Shown here: positions 16,810-25,021 of the stretch, piece by piece | How the letters are laid out: each line of letters starts with the position of its first letter | How positions within the stretch are numbered: the first letter of the stretch is position 1 | From: Hymenobacter swuensis DY53 | GTDB lineage: Bacteria; Bacteroidota; Bacteroidia; Cytophagales; Hymenobacteraceae | Length of the DNA stretch: 64,000 nt | NCBI RefSeq assembly: GCF_000576555.1 | Contig: NZ_CP007145.1 | Span: forward strand, 3,742,501 to 3,806,500 | Direction of reading: 5' to 3' | The notes under the pieces: generated by a model | What the model saw: the letters and a program-made list of their open reading frames with translations, nothing else | Databases searched by the model: none | What the model was told of the DNA's origin: nothing | Program-made: the position numbers and the translations under genes

Positions 16810-18114
16810 ATGATCTTAAATATCGTTTTCACTGTTCTGCTGGTACTGCTGAACGGTTTTTTTGTGGCAGCAGAGTTTGCTTTCGTTAAAGTTCGCCCGT
16901 CGCAGATAGACATCAAGGCGCAGAGCGGAAACCGGCTGGCCAAACTCGTGCAGAGTATGCTGCACGACCTCAACTACTACCTATCGGCTACGCAGCTGGG
17001 CATTACGGTGGCGTCGTTGGCACTGGGTTGGGTGGGTGAAAGCGTGGTGGCAGCCGTGGTGCTGGCCATCATTGACCGGCTGGGTCTGACGCTCACGCCT
17101 ACTGTGGTTCACCAGATTGCCATTGCCACGTCGTTTACGCTCATCACCATTATGCACATCGTGCTGGGGGAGCAGGCCCCCAAGGTGCTGGCCATTCAGA
17201 AGCCCGAAACTACTTCCATGGCTATTGCCATTCCACTACGGGCCTTTGCTTTCATTACGTTTCCGCTGATTTGGGTGCTCGACCGGCTGTCGAATATGGT
17301 GGCCGGCCTGTTTGGCGGCAATGCTACTCACGGCTCCGAAGTACACACGTCGGAAGAGCTACGCCTGCTGCTGGATCAGAGCAAGCAGAGCGGTGAAATT
17401 CAGGAGTCGGAGCACGAGCTGCTGGAAAACGTGTTTGAGTTCAACGACCGGATGGTGAAGCAGATTATGGTGCCCCGCACTAAGCTGGCCGCCATTGATG
17501 TGAACACGCCCCAGGATGGCATCCTGGAAATGGTGTATAACGAGGGCTACTCGCGCATTCCGGTGTTCGAGGGCAACATCGACAACATCGTGGGGGTGCT
17601 CTACGTGAAGGATCTGCTCCAGATTATCCGGCGCAACGAAGCTATTGAGCTGCCCAAAATCATGCGGCCGGCTTACTTCGTACCCGAAACCAAAAAGATT
17701 AACCGCCTGCTACGCCAGTTTCAGCGCAAGCACATGCACATGGCCATCGTCAGCGACGAATTCGGCGGCGTCTCGGGTATCGTAACCATTGAGGACATCA
17801 TGGAGGAACTGGTAGGGGAAATTCAGGATGAGTACGACAACGAGGTGCCGGTAGTAGAAAAGGTGTCGGAAACCGATTACCGCGTGAATACGGCCACCCC
17901 CATTTCCGACGCCAACGAGTACCTGCCGCATCCGTTGCCCGAGGGCGACGACTATGAAACGGTAGGTGGCCTGCTCAATGTGCTTTACGGCAACATTCCG
18001 GAAGTAGGCGACGTGGCCGTGCTTGACAACTACGAGTTCCGGGTACTGAAACGCTCCCGCCGCTCCGTAGCTATCTGTACGCCGGGGTGCCGGCCCGCAA
18101 AATCAAGCCCGTAA
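16810..18114 (+). CDS. CNNM/CorC-type transporter with inverted, foreign C-terminal tail
   Basis: A 434-residue membrane protein of the hemolysin C/CNNM family, linked to Mg2+ (or Co2+) transport. The DUF21 membrane domain (residues 1-190) starts MILNIVFTVLLVLLNGFFVA. Two CBS domains follow (MVPRTKLAAIDVN; FGGVSGIVTIEDIMEELVGE), then a CorC_HlyC domain. The protein runs normally to VLKRSRRSV at 18069 and then reads 15 unrelated residues (AICTPGCRP). The expected tail (ELVQLRVTTAEERLEDNGET then LVL-stop) lies on the opposite strand at 18272-18343. Re-inverting 18070-18343 restores it in frame, so this gene is truncated by an inversion or an assembly error. Confidence 0.9.
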   Translation: MILNIVFTVLLVLLNGFFVAAEFAFVKVRPSQIDIKAQSGNRLAKLVQSMLHDLNYYLSATQLGITVASLALGWVGESVVAAVVLAIIDRLGLTLTPTVVHQIAIATSFTLITIMHIVLGEQAPKVLAIQKPETTSMAIAIPLRAFAFITFPLIWVLDRLSNMVAGLFGGNATHGSEVHTSEELRLLLDQSKQSGEIQESEHELLENVFEFNDRMVKQIMVPRTKLAAIDVNTPQDGILEMVYNEGYSRIPVFEGNIDNIVGVLYVKDLLQIIRRNEAIELPKIMRPAYFVPETKKINRLLRQFQRKHMHMAIVSDEFGGVSGIVTIEDIMEELVGEIQDEYDNEVPVVEKVSETDYRVNTATPISDANEYLPHPLPEGDDYETVGGLLNVLYGNIPEVGDVAVLDNYEFRVLKRSRRSVAICTPGCRPAKSSP

Positions 18115-18343
18115 GTGAAGTTCAGCGCGCTGGCATGCAGCAAACGGCCGCCAATTATATCATGTACGCCGGCTGGTTTCGGTCGGAGTCTCAATAGTCC
18201 TGCCGCTACCATTACACACAAAAAAGCCTCCGTACGGAGGCTTTTTTGTGTGTAATGGTAGCGGGCCGGCATTAGAGTACCAGCGTTTCACCATTGTCTT
18301 CTAGGCGCTCCTCCGCTGTTGTTACGCGTAGCTGCACGAGCTC
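18070..18343. other. 274-bp inverted segment that swaps the tails of two convergent genes
   Basis: On the plus strand 18070-18195 encodes YLYAGVPARKIKPVSEVQ... NYIMYAGWFRSESQ-stop, a gamma-carbonic anhydrase tail. It is attached to the CNNM gene. On the minus strand 18343-18272 encodes ELVQLRVTTAEERLEDNGET LVL-stop, a CNNM tail, attached to the carbonic anhydrase gene. Inverting exactly 18070-18343 gives RSRRSV-ELVQLRV and CEPG-YLYAGVPARK, both in frame with no indel. Only AGCT microhomology is seen at the ends. A 62-bp perfect palindrome lies inside. Confidence 0.85.
18203..18264. terminator. 62-bp perfect palindrome, bidirectional terminator
   Basis: Bases 18203-18233 and 18234-18264 are exact reverse complements with no spacer (centre CCGTACGG). 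The core AAAAAAGCCTCCGTACGGAG is followed by a T6 run on each strand, as expected of a shared terminator for convergent genes. Confidence 0.85.
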
Positions 18344-18740
18344 CCGGTTCGCACTGCGTGTTTTCCAGCACCACGGCCCCGGCCGCAATAATGCACCCCG
18401 CTCCCACTACGGCCTGGTCCATCACAACGGCCCCCATCCCGATAAGAACGTCGTCTTCCACGGTGCAGCCGTGCACAATGGCTTTGTGGCCGATGCTGAC
18501 GCGGGAACCGATGACGGTAGCAGCCTTCTGGTAGGTGCAGTGAATCACAGCACCGTCCTGAATATTGGTCTGGTCGCCGACGCGGATGCTGTTCACATCA
18601 CCGCGCACCACGGCATTGAACCACACGGTACAGTCGCGCCCCAGCGTCACGTCGCCCACGATAGTGGCATTTTCGGCCAGGTAGCAGTCAGGGCCAATTT
18701 CGGGGTATTTCCCTTGAACGGGTAGGATGAGAGCAGGCAT
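18288..18740 (-). CDS. Gamma-class carbonic anhydrase-like protein, tail replaced by inversion
   Basis: The protein starts MPALILPVQGKYPEIGPDCY and shows left-handed beta-helix hexapeptide repeats: ATIVGDVTLGRDCTVWFNAV, VRGDVNSIRVGDQTNIQDGA. The three metal-ligand histidines of gamma-carbonic anhydrases are present in VIHCTYQ and SIGHKAIVHGC. The family sequence continues to ENTQCEPG and then breaks into RAATRNNSGGAPRRQW-stop. The expected tail (YAGVPARKIKPV... NYIMYAGWF) is on the other strand at 18075-18195. As written the protein is about 150 residues and lacks its C-terminal helix. Distant family members are also acyltransferases; the histidine set favours carbonic anhydrase or the Paa-type relatives. 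Confidence 0.88.
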   Translation of the reverse strand: MPALILPVQGKYPEIGPDCYLAENATIVGDVTLGRDCTVWFNAVVRGDVNSIRVGDQTNIQDGAVIHCTYQKAATVIGSRVSIGHKAIVHGCTVEDDVLIGMGAVVMDQAVVGAGCIIAAGAVVLENTQCEPGARAATRNNSGGAPRRQW

Positions 18741-18841
18741 TCAGATGGAGTTGGGGAGTTATGAGACTCTGGAAGTGAGCAGTTATGAGAGCTAGCCTGG
18801 GCTGCTTGCGCGGACGAAATGGCAGGTTCGCCATTGCCCCG

Positions 18842-19825
18842 CTACCGCGTCAGCATGCGTTTCCAGGTGCTTTTTTCCCAGTTGTACTTGAGGGTACTGG
18901 GCAGGGCTTGCCAGAAATACTTACTGGTTTCAACGGCAAAGCTGGGCTGCATGTAGCAGTTGATGGTGCAGCCTTCGCACTGCGGCAGCCGGCCTTCCAG
19001 CGCGGCCAGCCGCTGCACTTCAGCCGAATTATATAGCGTGTGCAGGCCACCTTCGATAGGGAATTTCTGCTCCCCCAGGTGGTAGCAGGGCAGAACCAGT
19101 TCGTTGCTGGGGGAGATGACCAGCGTGGTGCTGGCGGCCCGGCACACCGGTGCCGCTACGTGGTTGCCTCCGTCGCGGCGAAGCTGAATAAATGCTTCGT
19201 TGAGGTACACCCCGGGCCGCTTGCCGAAGGCCGAGAGGTAATCCAACTCCTCAGCGGTCAGTTGCTCCCCAGCGGCCACGGCATTGTACTCAAAAGCCGG
19301 GTTGAGGATCAGGACCAGCTTGTTGGGTCGGGTGATTTCGTCGTATACCCGCTCCAGATCCTTAAGATTCTCGCGGAATACCGTGAACAGCACATCGGGC
19401 CGCTCACCCAGCTCCCGTGCCACCCGAATGCTTTCCAATACGAAATCAAAGCACGCTACGCCCCGCCCCTTGTCGTGCACTTCTTTCTCCGAGGAATCGA
19501 GCGAGAAGTGTAGCATATCCACCTTACCACGCAGCCGCTCGGCGTACTTCGGGTATAGCAGGCAGTTGGTGGTAAGCGTCGTGATAAAGCCCATATCATG
19601 CGCCAACCCTACAAACTCATGAATCTGGCGGTGCAGCAGTGGCTCGCCGCCCGTAAAGTCCACTACCGATACGCCCAGCCGCTTCAGGTCCCGCAGGTTC
19701 TGCTCCACATCGGCCAGGGTGATATACGGCGAGGGTTTCTCCCAGATGTCACAGAAGGAGCACTTGGCATTACACCGGTAGGTAACGTAGTAATTGCACA
19801 GAACCGGATGACGAACAAGACGCAT
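18842..19825 (-). CDS. Radical SAM protein with C-terminal cysteine cluster
   Basis: A 327-residue enzyme. The radical SAM motif CNAKCSFC supplies Cys18, Cys22 and Cys25 for the [4Fe-4S] cluster, counting from the ATG at 19825, which is preferred to the GTG/ATG-like starts upstream because the family starts just before this motif. VVDFTGGEPLLH is the SAM-contacting GGEP loop. The C-terminal part has CRAA, LPCYH and QCEGCTINCYM, a SPASM/twitch-like cysteine set for a second cluster. The overall shape resembles HpnH-like radical SAM proteins. The substrate is unknown. The next minus-strand gene upstream is the endonuclease III relative. Confidence 0.88.
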   Translation of the reverse strand: MRLVRHPVLCNYYVTYRCNAKCSFCDIWEKPSPYITLADVEQNLRDLKRLGVSVVDFTGGEPLLHRQIHEFVGLAHDMGFITTLTTNCLLYPKYAERLRGKVDMLHFSLDSSEKEVHDKGRGVACFDFVLESIRVARELGERPDVLFTVFRENLKDLERVYDEITRPNKLVLILNPAFEYNAVAAGEQLTAEELDYLSAFGKRPGVYLNEAFIQLRRDGGNHVAAPVCRAASTTLVISPSNELVLPCYHLGEQKFPIEGGLHTLYNSAEVQRLAALEGRLPQCEGCTINCYMQPSFAVETSKYFWQALPSTLKYNWEKSTWKRMLTR

Positions 19826-19923
19826 AGTTTTTGACTGTTGGCGGATAGCAGCTGCACGCCGCGCCAAAGCTAATAGCTAAAACGCCAGAGCCGGCCGCTT
19901 GTTCAGGCTGCGCGACAGAAAGC

Positions 19924-20685
19924 CTAGTGCGGCAACGTCCCCCAAGCGGTATCCCAGTGCGCAGGCGTAGCCGCCAGGGCCTCCGGAGTAGCCGGGCCAT
20001 AGTGCTCCAAGTAGTAATTGCAGAAGCCTTTGAGCGGACATCGGGCACAGTCGGGCTTGGCAAAAAAGCAGATTTTCTGGCCGTGCCAATAGTTGTGTTT
20101 ATGGAAGTTGAGCAGCACCAGAGGGTCTTTAGGTAGCTGTTCCAGCAGCACTTGGTGGGCTTTATCGGCAGAGGCTTTGGGGCCAATCATGCCTACGCGC
20201 TGGGCAATCCGGTGAACATGCGTATCCACCGGCAGCACTGGCTTTTGAAAGTTGAACAGCAGCACCAGAGAAGCCGTTTTCAGCCCGATGCCCGGCATAT
20301 CATTCAGCCATGCCATACCTTTTTCGGTAGGCCAGTCGGCCAGAAAATCCAGCGCAAACTCTCCCCGCTCTGCCTGAATACGGCGCAGTATCTCCTGAAT
20401 GCGCGGGGCCTGTGTATCGGGCCAGCGGGTGGTCCGGATGGCATGGGCCAGCGCAGCAGTAGGCGCGGCCAGCACTCGGGCCCAGTCGCCGAAAGCCTCC
20501 AGCATTCGGTCGTAGGCCAGTTCCTCATCGGCATGCGTAGTGCGGTGCGAGAGAACCGTGGAAATCAGTTCCCGCATAGGCGACCTACGCGGGTTATCCA
20601 GGGTGAGCGGTGGGTAAAACTGGTTCAGCAGAACATGATCCTGCCAGGTTTTCTCGGCGGCTGGTGAGTTGTAGGTAATGGACAT
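19924..20685 (-). CDS. Endonuclease III-like DNA glycosylase
   Basis: A 253-residue HhH-GPD base-excision repair protein. The helix-hairpin-helix reads LNDMPGIGLKTASLVLL, with Lys136 in the catalytic-lysine position; LPVDTHVHRIAQRVG supplies the catalytic Asp154. A C-terminal [4Fe-4S] cluster has Cys206, 213, 216 and 222 with the classic C-x6-C-x2-C-x5-C spacing. The N-terminus is longer than Nth of E. coli and lacks its usual start, so this is a member of the broader Nth-like group. It should remove oxidised pyrimidines and cut at abasic sites; this is family knowledge, not shown here. Confidence 0.9.
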   Translation of the reverse strand: MSITYNSPAAEKTWQDHVLLNQFYPPLTLDNPRRSPMRELISTVLSHRTTHADEELAYDRMLEAFGDWARVLAAPTAALAHAIRTTRWPDTQAPRIQEILRRIQAERGEFALDFLADWPTEKGMAWLNDMPGIGLKTASLVLLFNFQKPVLPVDTHVHRIAQRVGMIGPKASADKAHQVLLEQLPKDPLVLLNFHKHNYWHGQKICFFAKPDCARCPLKGFCNYYLEHYGPATPEALAATPAHWDTAWGTLPH

Positions 20686-20717
20686 AGAGGTTATGCAACG
20701 GAAGGCACTGGAAACAG

Positions 20718-20753
20718 TACGGCCCCGCCACCAGACTGGTGACGGGGCCGTCC
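20718..20753 (-). terminator. Hairpin after the first OmpA gene
   Basis: ACGGCCCCG pairs with CGGGGCCGT, with CACCAG/GGTG pairing inside. It lies just past the minus-strand stop at 20776; the following tract on that strand is only weakly T-rich. Confidence 0.6.
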
Positions 20754-20775
20754 AAAAATCCTTACTTCCGAAAGA

Positions 20776-21480
20776 TTAGATGGTGCCTTTTTCAGCGGCT
20801 TTCTTCAGTTTTTCGTTGGCGAAGATGGCAATTTCTACCCGGCGGTTGGCAACGCGGCCAGCTTCCGTGGAGTTGTCAGCTACGGGCTGCTTCGAGCCGT
20901 AGCCGGTTACCGTGAAGCGCGAAGCATCTACGCCCTGCTGCTGGGTATAATTGGCAACTGCCTGCGCCCGACGCTGCGAAAGCGGGTCATTGATAGCATC
21001 GGAACCGCTGGTGTCGGTGTGGCCTTCTACGATGACGTTCGTGTCGCCGTATTTGATGAGGGTTTTAGCCAGATCCTGGATGTTTGCTTGAGCAGAAGAC
21101 GTGAGCGACGAAGAGTTTTTAGCAAACAGCAGGCCCGAGTCGAAAGTAATTTTGATGCCTTCTCCCACGCGCTCTACTTTGGCGCCCGACATTTCTTTCT
21201 GCAACTCAGCAGCCTGCTTATCCATGCGGCGGCCGATCAGCGCGCCACCGGCACCACCCACGGCAGCCCCGATAATGGCCCCCTTAGCCGTACCGGATTT
21301 GCCCCCTATTACGCGGCCTAGGACTGCGCCACCGGCTGCCCCGCCCAGACCACCTATAACAGCACCTTTAGCGGTTTTGCTCCAGGGTTTCTTGGTAGTA
21401 GTCGTTTGGGCTTCAGCATAGTTACTGCCCAGCAGCAGCACCGCCAGCAGCAATGCATACAACGAACGAAGATTTTTCAT
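20776..21480 (-). CDS. OmpA family protein with glycine-zipper segment
   Basis: A 234-residue envelope protein with a signal peptide (LRSLYALLLAVLLLGSNYAE). Next is a Gly-rich zipper region (AVIGGLGGAAGGAVLGRVIG, GAIIGAAVGGAGGALIGRRM) at about residues 38-85, typical of small membrane-inserting segments. The C-terminal OmpA domain (about residues 110-225) binds peptidoglycan; VIVEGHTDTSG and NRRVEIAIFAN are its conserved motifs. It is a close paralogue of the lipoprotein at 21844-22581, differing mainly in lacking the lipobox. The two lie in tandem, 363 bp apart. Confidence 0.9.
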   Translation of the reverse strand: MKNLRSLYALLLAVLLLGSNYAEAQTTTTKKPWSKTAKGAVIGGLGGAAGGAVLGRVIGGKSGTAKGAIIGAAVGGAGGALIGRRMDKQAAELQKEMSGAKVERVGEGIKITFDSGLLFAKNSSSLTSSAQANIQDLAKTLIKYGDTNVIVEGHTDTSGSDAINDPLSQRRAQAVANYTQQQGVDASRFTVTGYGSKQPVADNSTEAGRVANRRVEIAIFANEKLKKAAEKGTI

Positions 21481-21795
21481 GGGTTTGGGGAGGGTTAGAG
21501 TGTGTTGGTGTGAAGTAAGCAGAAAATGAGGAGTTCAACGGCTCCGGTACAAAACAAGCCTGAAAGATTCGGCTCCGAGCAGCAATTTGCAACCACCTTG
21601 CCAAAAACGAAAAAGCAGCCATAAATATTATTAAAAACCTCTTCCCTCTATTTAGAGCAGCATTTTCAGCCTTCCGAAAAGCAGAACAAAATATGTATAA
21701 ACCAGGCATTTTCTATTGCACCACAGAATAACCGGCGCGTAAAAATCCTGTTTCCGGTGTTGAGTTTGGTTGGCTCGGTCAAGTACCGAAACAAA
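21481..21795. other. Gene-free stretch between the OmpA paralogues
   Basis: No coding potential is convincing here. It is AT-richer than its neighbours, particularly 21600-21730, and should hold the promoter for the minus-strand OmpA gene at 20776-21480. No repeat or RNA fold stood out. Confidence 0.5.
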
Positions 21796-21826
21796 AAAAG
21801 CCACCCCGTTTGGGGTGGCTTTCTTG
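21796..21826 (-). terminator. Terminator after the OmpA lipoprotein gene
   Basis: AAAAAGCCACCCC pairs with GGGGTGGCTTT around GTTT; on the minus strand the stem is followed by a T run. It lies just past the stop at 21844. Confidence 0.8.
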
Positions 21827-21843
21827 TAGCGCAGCCAGTTGGC

Positions 21844-22581
21844 TTACAGCGTGCCTTTTTCGGCAGCCTTCTTCATCTTCTCGTTGGCGAAAATGGCAAC
21901 TTCTACCCGGCGGTTAGCCTGCTTGCCTTCCACCGTGGTGTTGTCGCCGATGGGCTGGCTGGAGCCGTAGCCCTGCGTCGATACGCGGGCAGCGTCAACC
22001 CCTTGCGAGGTGGTGTAGTTAGCCACGGCCTGGGCCCGCCGCTCCGATAGGGGCTGGTTGATGGCGTCCGAGCCGCTGGCATCAGTGTGGCCTTCAATCA
22101 GTACGTTGGTATCGGGGTATTTCTTCAGGACTTCGGCCATTTTCTGGATTTCCGTCATGGAAGCAGCCCGCAGGTCGCTTTTGTTGGTATCGAAGAGGAT
22201 ACCCGAGTCGAAGGTGATTTTAATGCCCTCTCCTACGCGCTCCACTTTGGCGTTCTGCATATCACGCTGCAGTTCTTCGGCCTGCTTGTCCATTTTGCGG
22301 CCGATGAGTGCCCCACCGGTACCACCCACGGCAGCACCGATGATAGCGCCGGCAGCCGTGCCGTTTTTGCCGCCGATTACGCGTCCTAGTACGCCACCAA
22401 CTACGGCTCCGCCACCAGCACCGAGCAGACCGCCTTTAGCCGTTTTGCTCATGCCGGTTTTGCGAGGACCCGTACCGTTGGTATCGGCTTCCGGAATGTT
22501 GGGGTTGCGGGTGGTGGCGCAGGAGCTCACGAAGAGCACGAAGGCCATGAGCAAGGTCAGAAGCGAATTGCGAGATGTCAT
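21844..22581 (-). CDS. OmpA family lipoprotein with glycine-zipper segment
   Basis: A 245-residue lipoprotein: signal peptide with FVLFVSSC, Cys20 being the likely lipid site. A glycine-zipper stretch (GGLLGAGGGAVVGGVLGRVI) is followed by IIGAAVGGTGGALIGRKMDK. The C-terminal OmpA peptidoglycan-binding domain has VLIEGHTDASGSDAINQPLS and NRRVEVAIFANEKM. It is closely similar to its downstream neighbour, so the two arose by tandem duplication. The likely role is to tie the outer membrane to peptidoglycan. Confidence 0.92.
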   Translation of the reverse strand: MTSRNSLLTLLMAFVLFVSSCATTRNPNIPEADTNGTGPRKTGMSKTAKGGLLGAGGGAVVGGVLGRVIGGKNGTAAGAIIGAAVGGTGGALIGRKMDKQAEELQRDMQNAKVERVGEGIKITFDSGILFDTNKSDLRAASMTEIQKMAEVLKKYPDTNVLIEGHTDASGSDAINQPLSERRAQAVANYTTSQGVDAARVSTQGYGSSQPIGDNTTVEGKQANRRVEVAIFANEKMKKAAEKGTL

Positions 22582-22728
22582 GGTAGTAAAGCTTGGGTGA
22601 GAGAGAAGAACCGGATTGATCGGTTTCCGGGGTACTTACTGTGGTTTGGTTAAAAATGTTCGGCAAATATAAGCTCAACGCTATACCAGCCGATATTCAG
22701 GCAGCAGCCTTTCGGTAGGCCATACCGA

Positions 22729-22769
22729 AAAGCCCGTTAAACTCGCCAAATGCGCGTTTAACGGGCTTT
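22729..22769 (-). terminator. Terminator after accD
   Basis: AAAGCCCGTTAAAC (22729-22742) pairs with GTTTAACGGGCTTT (22756-22769). It is placed downstream of accD on the minus strand and upstream of the OmpA lipoprotein. Confidence 0.85.
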
Positions 22770-22812
22770 GCCAAAAAGCTTGCCGAAAATTACGAACGTA
22801 TTCGCCGGCACT

Positions 22813-23700
22813 CTACCGAACAGAGGTAGCAGCCTCAGGAACAGCAACTTCGACGGGTTTCAGCATAGTCAGCAATTCCGTAAGTTTCTGCTTCAACTCC
22901 TTGCGGTCCACAATGAAATCGAGGAAGCCGTGTTCCAACACAAATTCGGCACTCTGGAAGCCCTTGGGTAAATCTTTGCCGATGGTTTCTTTGATAACGC
23001 GCGGCCCAGCAAAGCCGATAAGTGCGCCGGGCTCAGCAATGTTGAAGTCGCCGAGCATGGCAAAGGAAGCCGTTACGCCGCCCGTGGTGGGGTCCGTCAG
23101 CAGAGAAATATAGGGTAAGCCGGCTTCGGACAGCAGCGCCAGCTTGGCCGAGGTTTTGGCCATCTGCATAAGGGAGAAGCCAGCTTCCATCATGCGGGCC
23201 CCACCGGAGCGGGAAATCATGAGAAAGGGCAGGCGGTTCTGCCGGGCATAGTCGATGGCGCGGGCAATCTTCTCCCCCACCACCGAGCCCATCGAGCCCC
23301 CGATAAACTTGAAATCCATGGCTGCTACCACCAAGCCCAGGCCATTCAGCTGGCCGTGGGCCGAGCGCACCGCATCTTTCAGGCCGGTACTTTTTTCAGT
23401 AGCGGCTACGCGCTGCGGGTAGGCCTTGGTATCCACAAAGCCCAATGGGTCGGCCGAATGCATATCGGCATCCAGTTCCTGGTACTGGTGATTATCGAAG
23501 AGAAAATCGAAGTAGTCGGCGGCATCAATCCGGTCGTGGTGGCCGCAGTTGCCACAGGTAGCTAGCAGGCGCTTATGCTCAGCCATCGTGGCCACGGTTT
23601 TGCACTCGGGGCACTTGTACCACAGGCCGTCGGGCGTCTCTTTTTTCTGCTCCGTCGGCGTGACGATACCTTTTTCTTTACGCTTGAACCAGGATGACAT
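22813..23700 (-). CDS. accD: Acetyl-CoA carboxylase carboxyltransferase subunit beta
   Basis: A 295-residue cytoplasmic enzyme subunit. It pairs with AccA to move the carboxyl group from biotin to acetyl-CoA, the first step of fatty-acid synthesis. The N-terminal zinc ribbon has Cys30, Cys33, Cys49 and Cys52 (CPEC, CGNC). The crotonase-like body has [37 protein letters not shown] and [11 protein letters not shown], all characteristic of AccD. The length is normal. It stands alone between terminators, as in many Bacteroidota. Confidence 0.97.
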   Translation of the reverse strand: MSSWFKRKEKGIVTPTEQKKETPDGLWYKCPECKTVATMAEHKRLLATCGNCGHHDRIDAADYFDFLFDNHQYQELDADMHSADPLGFVDTKAYPQRVAATEKSTGLKDAVRSAHGQLNGLGLVVAAMDFKFIGGSMGSVVGEKIARAIDYARQNRLPFLMISRSGGARMMEAGFSLMQMAKTSAKLALLSEAGLPYISLLTDPTTGGVTASFAMLGDFNIAEPGALIGFAGPRVIKETIGKDLPKGFQSAEFVLEHGFLDFIVDRKELKQKLTELLTMLKPVEVAVPEAATSVR

Positions 23701-23961
23701 ATTTCAGATGGGATGCTTAGGTCAGTGAGAGAGGAAAAGGCCGGCGACGGTTGCCCCTGCGGCCCCGGCTGCCAAGGTGCAAGTTACGGCAGAATCCAAA
23801 AGCACGAAACGAGAATCAAGGTAAGACAAAGATTGAGGATGTGGTAGCCCAACCAGAGCAGCGGCCGGTAGTACATCCGGCAGGCACGGCTTACCTTGCC
23901 GTTCAATACATCTGCGCCTGATGCCGCAGTCCTGAAGTTGTACGCTCAATCTTTTCTCTCC

Positions 23962-24969
23962 GTGAAAAACCTGCCTGCTTTTGTTTTCGGTGCGCTGCTG
24001 GCGGCTACGGCTCTGCCGGGCTGCGTGGCCTCCAAAAAATATGACGACCTAAAAGCCCGTCAGACGGCTACTGAACAAGCCAAAACCGACCTGGAACGCC
24101 AGCAGCGCCAAGCCGTGACGGAGCTTAAAAAGGCCTCCGATGAGCTGGCGCAGCTGCGGGTGGAAACCCGCCGTTTGGTAGATGACTCCACCGAAACCGG
24201 CCGTAACCTGCGCCGTACCCGCCAGCTCAACACCCAGCTCACCGACAGCTACGACAAGCTGCTGAAGAACTCCGACCGGGCCATGGCCGATAAATCGGCG
24301 GATTACAACAAGGTAGCCAAGGACTTGGCCCGCCGCGAAGCCGAGCTGGGCGAGTTGGATACCAACCTGCGCAAGAGCCGCGCCGATATCGACAAGCTCA
24401 CGGCTGACCTCACGGCCCGCGAGGCGCGCCTGGCCGAACTGCAGAAAGCCCTGGCCGAGAAGGACAAGGCCGTGGACGCCCTCAAAGCCAGCGTGAGCAA
24501 CGCCTTGCGCGGCTTCCAGGGCACTGATCTGCAGGTGAAGATGAAAGACGGCAAGGTATACGTTTCGCTTTCTGAGCAGCTCCTGTTCAAATCGGGCTCC
24601 ACTAAAGTAGACCCCAAAGGCCAAGAGGCATTGAAGCAACTGGCCACGGTGCTCCAGCAGCAGCCCGACGTGAACGTAGTGGTGGAAGGCCACACCGATA
24701 ACGTACCCTTCAGCCGCCCGGCCGGTGCGATGCAGGACAACTGGGACCTGAGCGTGCTGCGCGCCACCGAAATTGCGCGGCTGCTTACCGCCGGCGGCGT
24801 GCAGCCGGACCGCGTAACGGCCTCGGGCCGCAGCCAGTACGTGCCCGTAGCTGCCAACGACTCGCCCCAGAACAAGGCGCTCAACCGCCGCACCGAAATT
24901 ATCCTGACGCCTAAGCTCAACGAGCTGCTCAAGATTCTGGACAGCAACTCCACGGCGGGGGGGAAATAG
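23962..24969 (+). CDS. OmpA family lipoprotein with long coiled coil
   Basis: About 335 residues. The GTG at 23962 is chosen because it begins directly at a lipoprotein signal (VKNLPAFVFGALLAATALPG then C, lipobox LPGC). An ATG at 23896 would place 22 extra residues before it. Residues 25-200 form a heptad-rich coiled coil (LDTNLRKSRADIDKLTADLT, LAELQKALAEKDKAVDALKA). The C-terminal OmpA domain has VVVEGHTDNVPF and NRRTEIILTP. It probably spans periplasm to cell wall as an outer-membrane anchor. It is unrelated in its N-terminal part to the glycine-zipper OmpA pair nearby. Confidence 0.9.
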   Translation: MKNLPAFVFGALLAATALPGCVASKKYDDLKARQTATEQAKTDLERQQRQAVTELKKASDELAQLRVETRRLVDDSTETGRNLRRTRQLNTQLTDSYDKLLKNSDRAMADKSADYNKVAKDLARREAELGELDTNLRKSRADIDKLTADLTAREARLAELQKALAEKDKAVDALKASVSNALRGFQGTDLQVKMKDGKVYVSLSEQLLFKSGSTKVDPKGQEALKQLATVLQQQPDVNVVVEGHTDNVPFSRPAGAMQDNWDLSVLRATEIARLLTAGGVQPDRVTASGRSQYVPVAANDSPQNKALNRRTEIILTPKLNELLKILDSNSTAGGK

Positions 24970-25021
24970 GATTTTGGTATCTTACTTATTCTTCCCGGAT
25001 TACCTCTAAATGACTTATTCG

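Noticed and set aside
20776-22581. The OmpA paralogue pair as a novel system
   Set aside because: Tandem OmpA/glycine-zipper genes are common in Bacteroidota envelopes; ordinary duplication explains them.
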